A DNA stretch of 64,000 nucleotides from Effrenium voratum (lineage: Eukaryota; Sar; Dinophyceae; Suessiales; Symbiodiniaceae), in contig CAUJNA010001757.1 in assembly GCA_963377175.1 (NCBI GenBank), positions 352,501-416,500 on the forward strand, read 5' to 3'. The translations under genes were made by a program, and so were the position numbers. Every line of letters starts with the position of its first letter. Within the stretch, counting starts at the first letter, position 1. The notes under the pieces are model-generated. The model had not been told where the DNA came from. It ran no database searches and saw only the letters and a program-made list of their open reading frames with translations. Of this stretch, positions 62,689-64,000 are shown piece by piece.

Positions 62689-64000
62689 GTTGGTCTCGCG
62701 CTGTTCATGCATTGTCGGGAATCAGGACCAATTTGGAAGACCGTCTTGGCTATTGAACACCAAAGATTGTTCGCTGCCAATCATGACTTTGTGTTGCTTG
62801 ATGGGCCTTGCCATAGTAGTCACCTTGAACCTGGAGCCAGTGGCTGCCTGATCGGCAACGTGACGGTCAGCATGTGTCCAAGCAGGCCGCTAGCTTTTCA
62901 GGATTTGAGGCATCACCGCCATGTCAGCCTTGGTCAGGTGCGGCCCGTCAGAATGGACTGGCAGACATCCGAGGTATTGAGTCTCTCAACCTGTTGCTCA
63001 TCATGCGGGTGCCCAGGGTTCCATGGACTATGCTTGAGAATTTCAGAACCATTGTTGAGCACTCCCACATGCCCTTTCTTCGCATGGCTTTTCGTTGGTC
63101 GGGCTTCTTTGTCAAGTGGGAACAGGTGAGCCAGCTCTCGAAGTTCAGGCCATTGTCGCGGACCAGATGGCTTTGTCTACTGCTAAACTGCCAAGCGGCT
63201 TCGTGTATTGATGCATCTATGATTGCAATGCCTACCCAATTTCCACGCAGTCCAGAATCAGCTCATGTGCTCGATATTGGATGCAGTATGTACATGCACC
63301 CGTCCATGTATCCGCCCGATGAAGTCTTGGACAAGTATGACAATGGCGATTGGTTGCCTTCCGCAATGGGCAAATCGCTTACAGGAGCCATTCAGAAGCG
63401 TGTGCATTTGGCACAGAAGCCCTTTGCGCCGGTCATGGCTTCTTATACCACATCTCACTTGTTTTCGGATGACCTGCCCCGCAACAAGGGATTGTACGGG
63501 CTCATTTTTGACCCTATGCACACTGAGGGCCGGGATCGCAGACACCGTTTCCTCTCGCTGGTGGAGATTGGTCTCGCGCTCGGGGTTGATACCAAGCTCA
63601 TCTTGCCTGTGACACTTGAGAGTTCACCACTGAAATGGGCGTATCTCATTCTTGGAAACTCCTTGTCCATGTGCCGGGCGCTGGAAGTTTCGCGCGTGTT
63701 CAGGCGATTTTTGACAGTACACAGCAGAGAACCGGACCGGATCCGTATGAGATCTTTTCCAGATGCACGCAACAATGCCTTGACCTCAGATCCATTTGCA
63801 TCAGTCAGGATTCGACCAATCTTGTTGTGAGCCCTCGTGTTTCGTCGGTTATTCTTGTGCACGATGAGGGTGAATCTGACCAGCAAGGGGCGATTGCTGT
63901 CAGTGTGAAGCCACAAGGGATGGACCGTCGGGCCCCAGGACTTACTTTTGCTCAATCCCCAGACCTGTCACCTACCCAGCAGTTTGAGCCGGACATTTCA
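62689..64000 (+). pseudogene. DNMT 3' part, continuing to the window end
   Basis: Continuation of the DNMT whose motif I is split by the retrotransposon. Right after the insertion the frame reads 'GWSRAVHALSG', then a small frameshift leads to 'WKTVLAIEHQRLFAANHDFV' (motifs II-III). Another shift precedes 62874-63830, which has 'FEASPPCQPWSGAARQNGLA' (motif IV with the Pro-Cys nucleophile, about 62910-62936), 'WTMLENF' (motif VI, 63027-63047), 'APVMASYTTSHLF' (VIII), 'RRHRFLSLVEIGLALG' (IX) and 'ILGNSLS' (X). A further shift near 63,680 leads to a frame open to the window end ('QAIFDSTQQRTGPDPYEIFS'). All main catalytic motifs remain, but at least three frameshifts plus the insertion make it a pseudogene. 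The target-recognition part between VIII and IX is very short. Confidence 0.8.

Overview
The window reads as nuclear DNA of a dinoflagellate, most likely a Symbiodiniaceae-type alga. There are no bacterial operons or rRNA genes. The sequence is dominated by retroelement remains and low-complexity repeats. It carries Gag proteins with CCCH zinc fingers, a retroelement-type cytosine-5 DNA methyltransferase (DNMT), and a fragment resembling the dinoflagellate spliced leader. No intact host gene could be recognised; every convincing coding stretch belongs to a mobile element or a relic.

Layout. 0-9.6 kb: repeat-rich DNA with a frame-broken gene (about 1.9-3.8 kb, +) ending in an hAT-like dimerisation motif, and a palindromic minisatellite at 4.85-5.37 kb. 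9.6-18.3 kb: a long TTTG microsatellite, a foldback element (11.3-12.7 kb), a GA repeat, a second foldback with a perfect 20-bp terminal inverted repeat (15.70-16.20 kb) and a G+C-rich minisatellite. 18.4-23.5 kb (-): a decayed Ty1/copia-type element with Gag and a methyltransferase-like domain. 23.5-40 kb: intergenic DNA with minisatellites and a CCCH fragment. 40.0-44.3 kb: a (+) Gag relic fused head-on to a (-) decayed copy of the accessory module described below, itself split by a foldback minisatellite.

45.07-62.68 kb: a nearly intact 17.6-kb Ty1/copia retrotransposon on the minus strand. It has 351-bp LTRs differing at 2 positions, TG...CA ends, 5-bp target-site duplications (TGGGG), a polypurine tract and a candidate primer-binding site. 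In transcription order it encodes a coiled-coil Gag, a CCCH Gag, protease-integrase-reverse transcriptase, RNase H, a methyltransferase-like domain, about 1,080 aa of unknown function, and a 931-aa protein holding a complete Tpt1/KptA-type RNA 2'-phosphotransferase domain. Frameshifts separate the Gag ORFs and split the RT. One in-frame TGA separates the last two products.

The element lies exactly inside motif I of a DNMT pseudogene (44.79-45.07 and 62.69-64.0 kb, +). Removing the element and one target-site copy restores that motif in frame. The most unusual content is the accessory module (unknown protein plus Tpt1-like enzyme). It occurs twice in the window, once on an active-looking copia element and once as an older collinear relic with no recognisable pol beside it.
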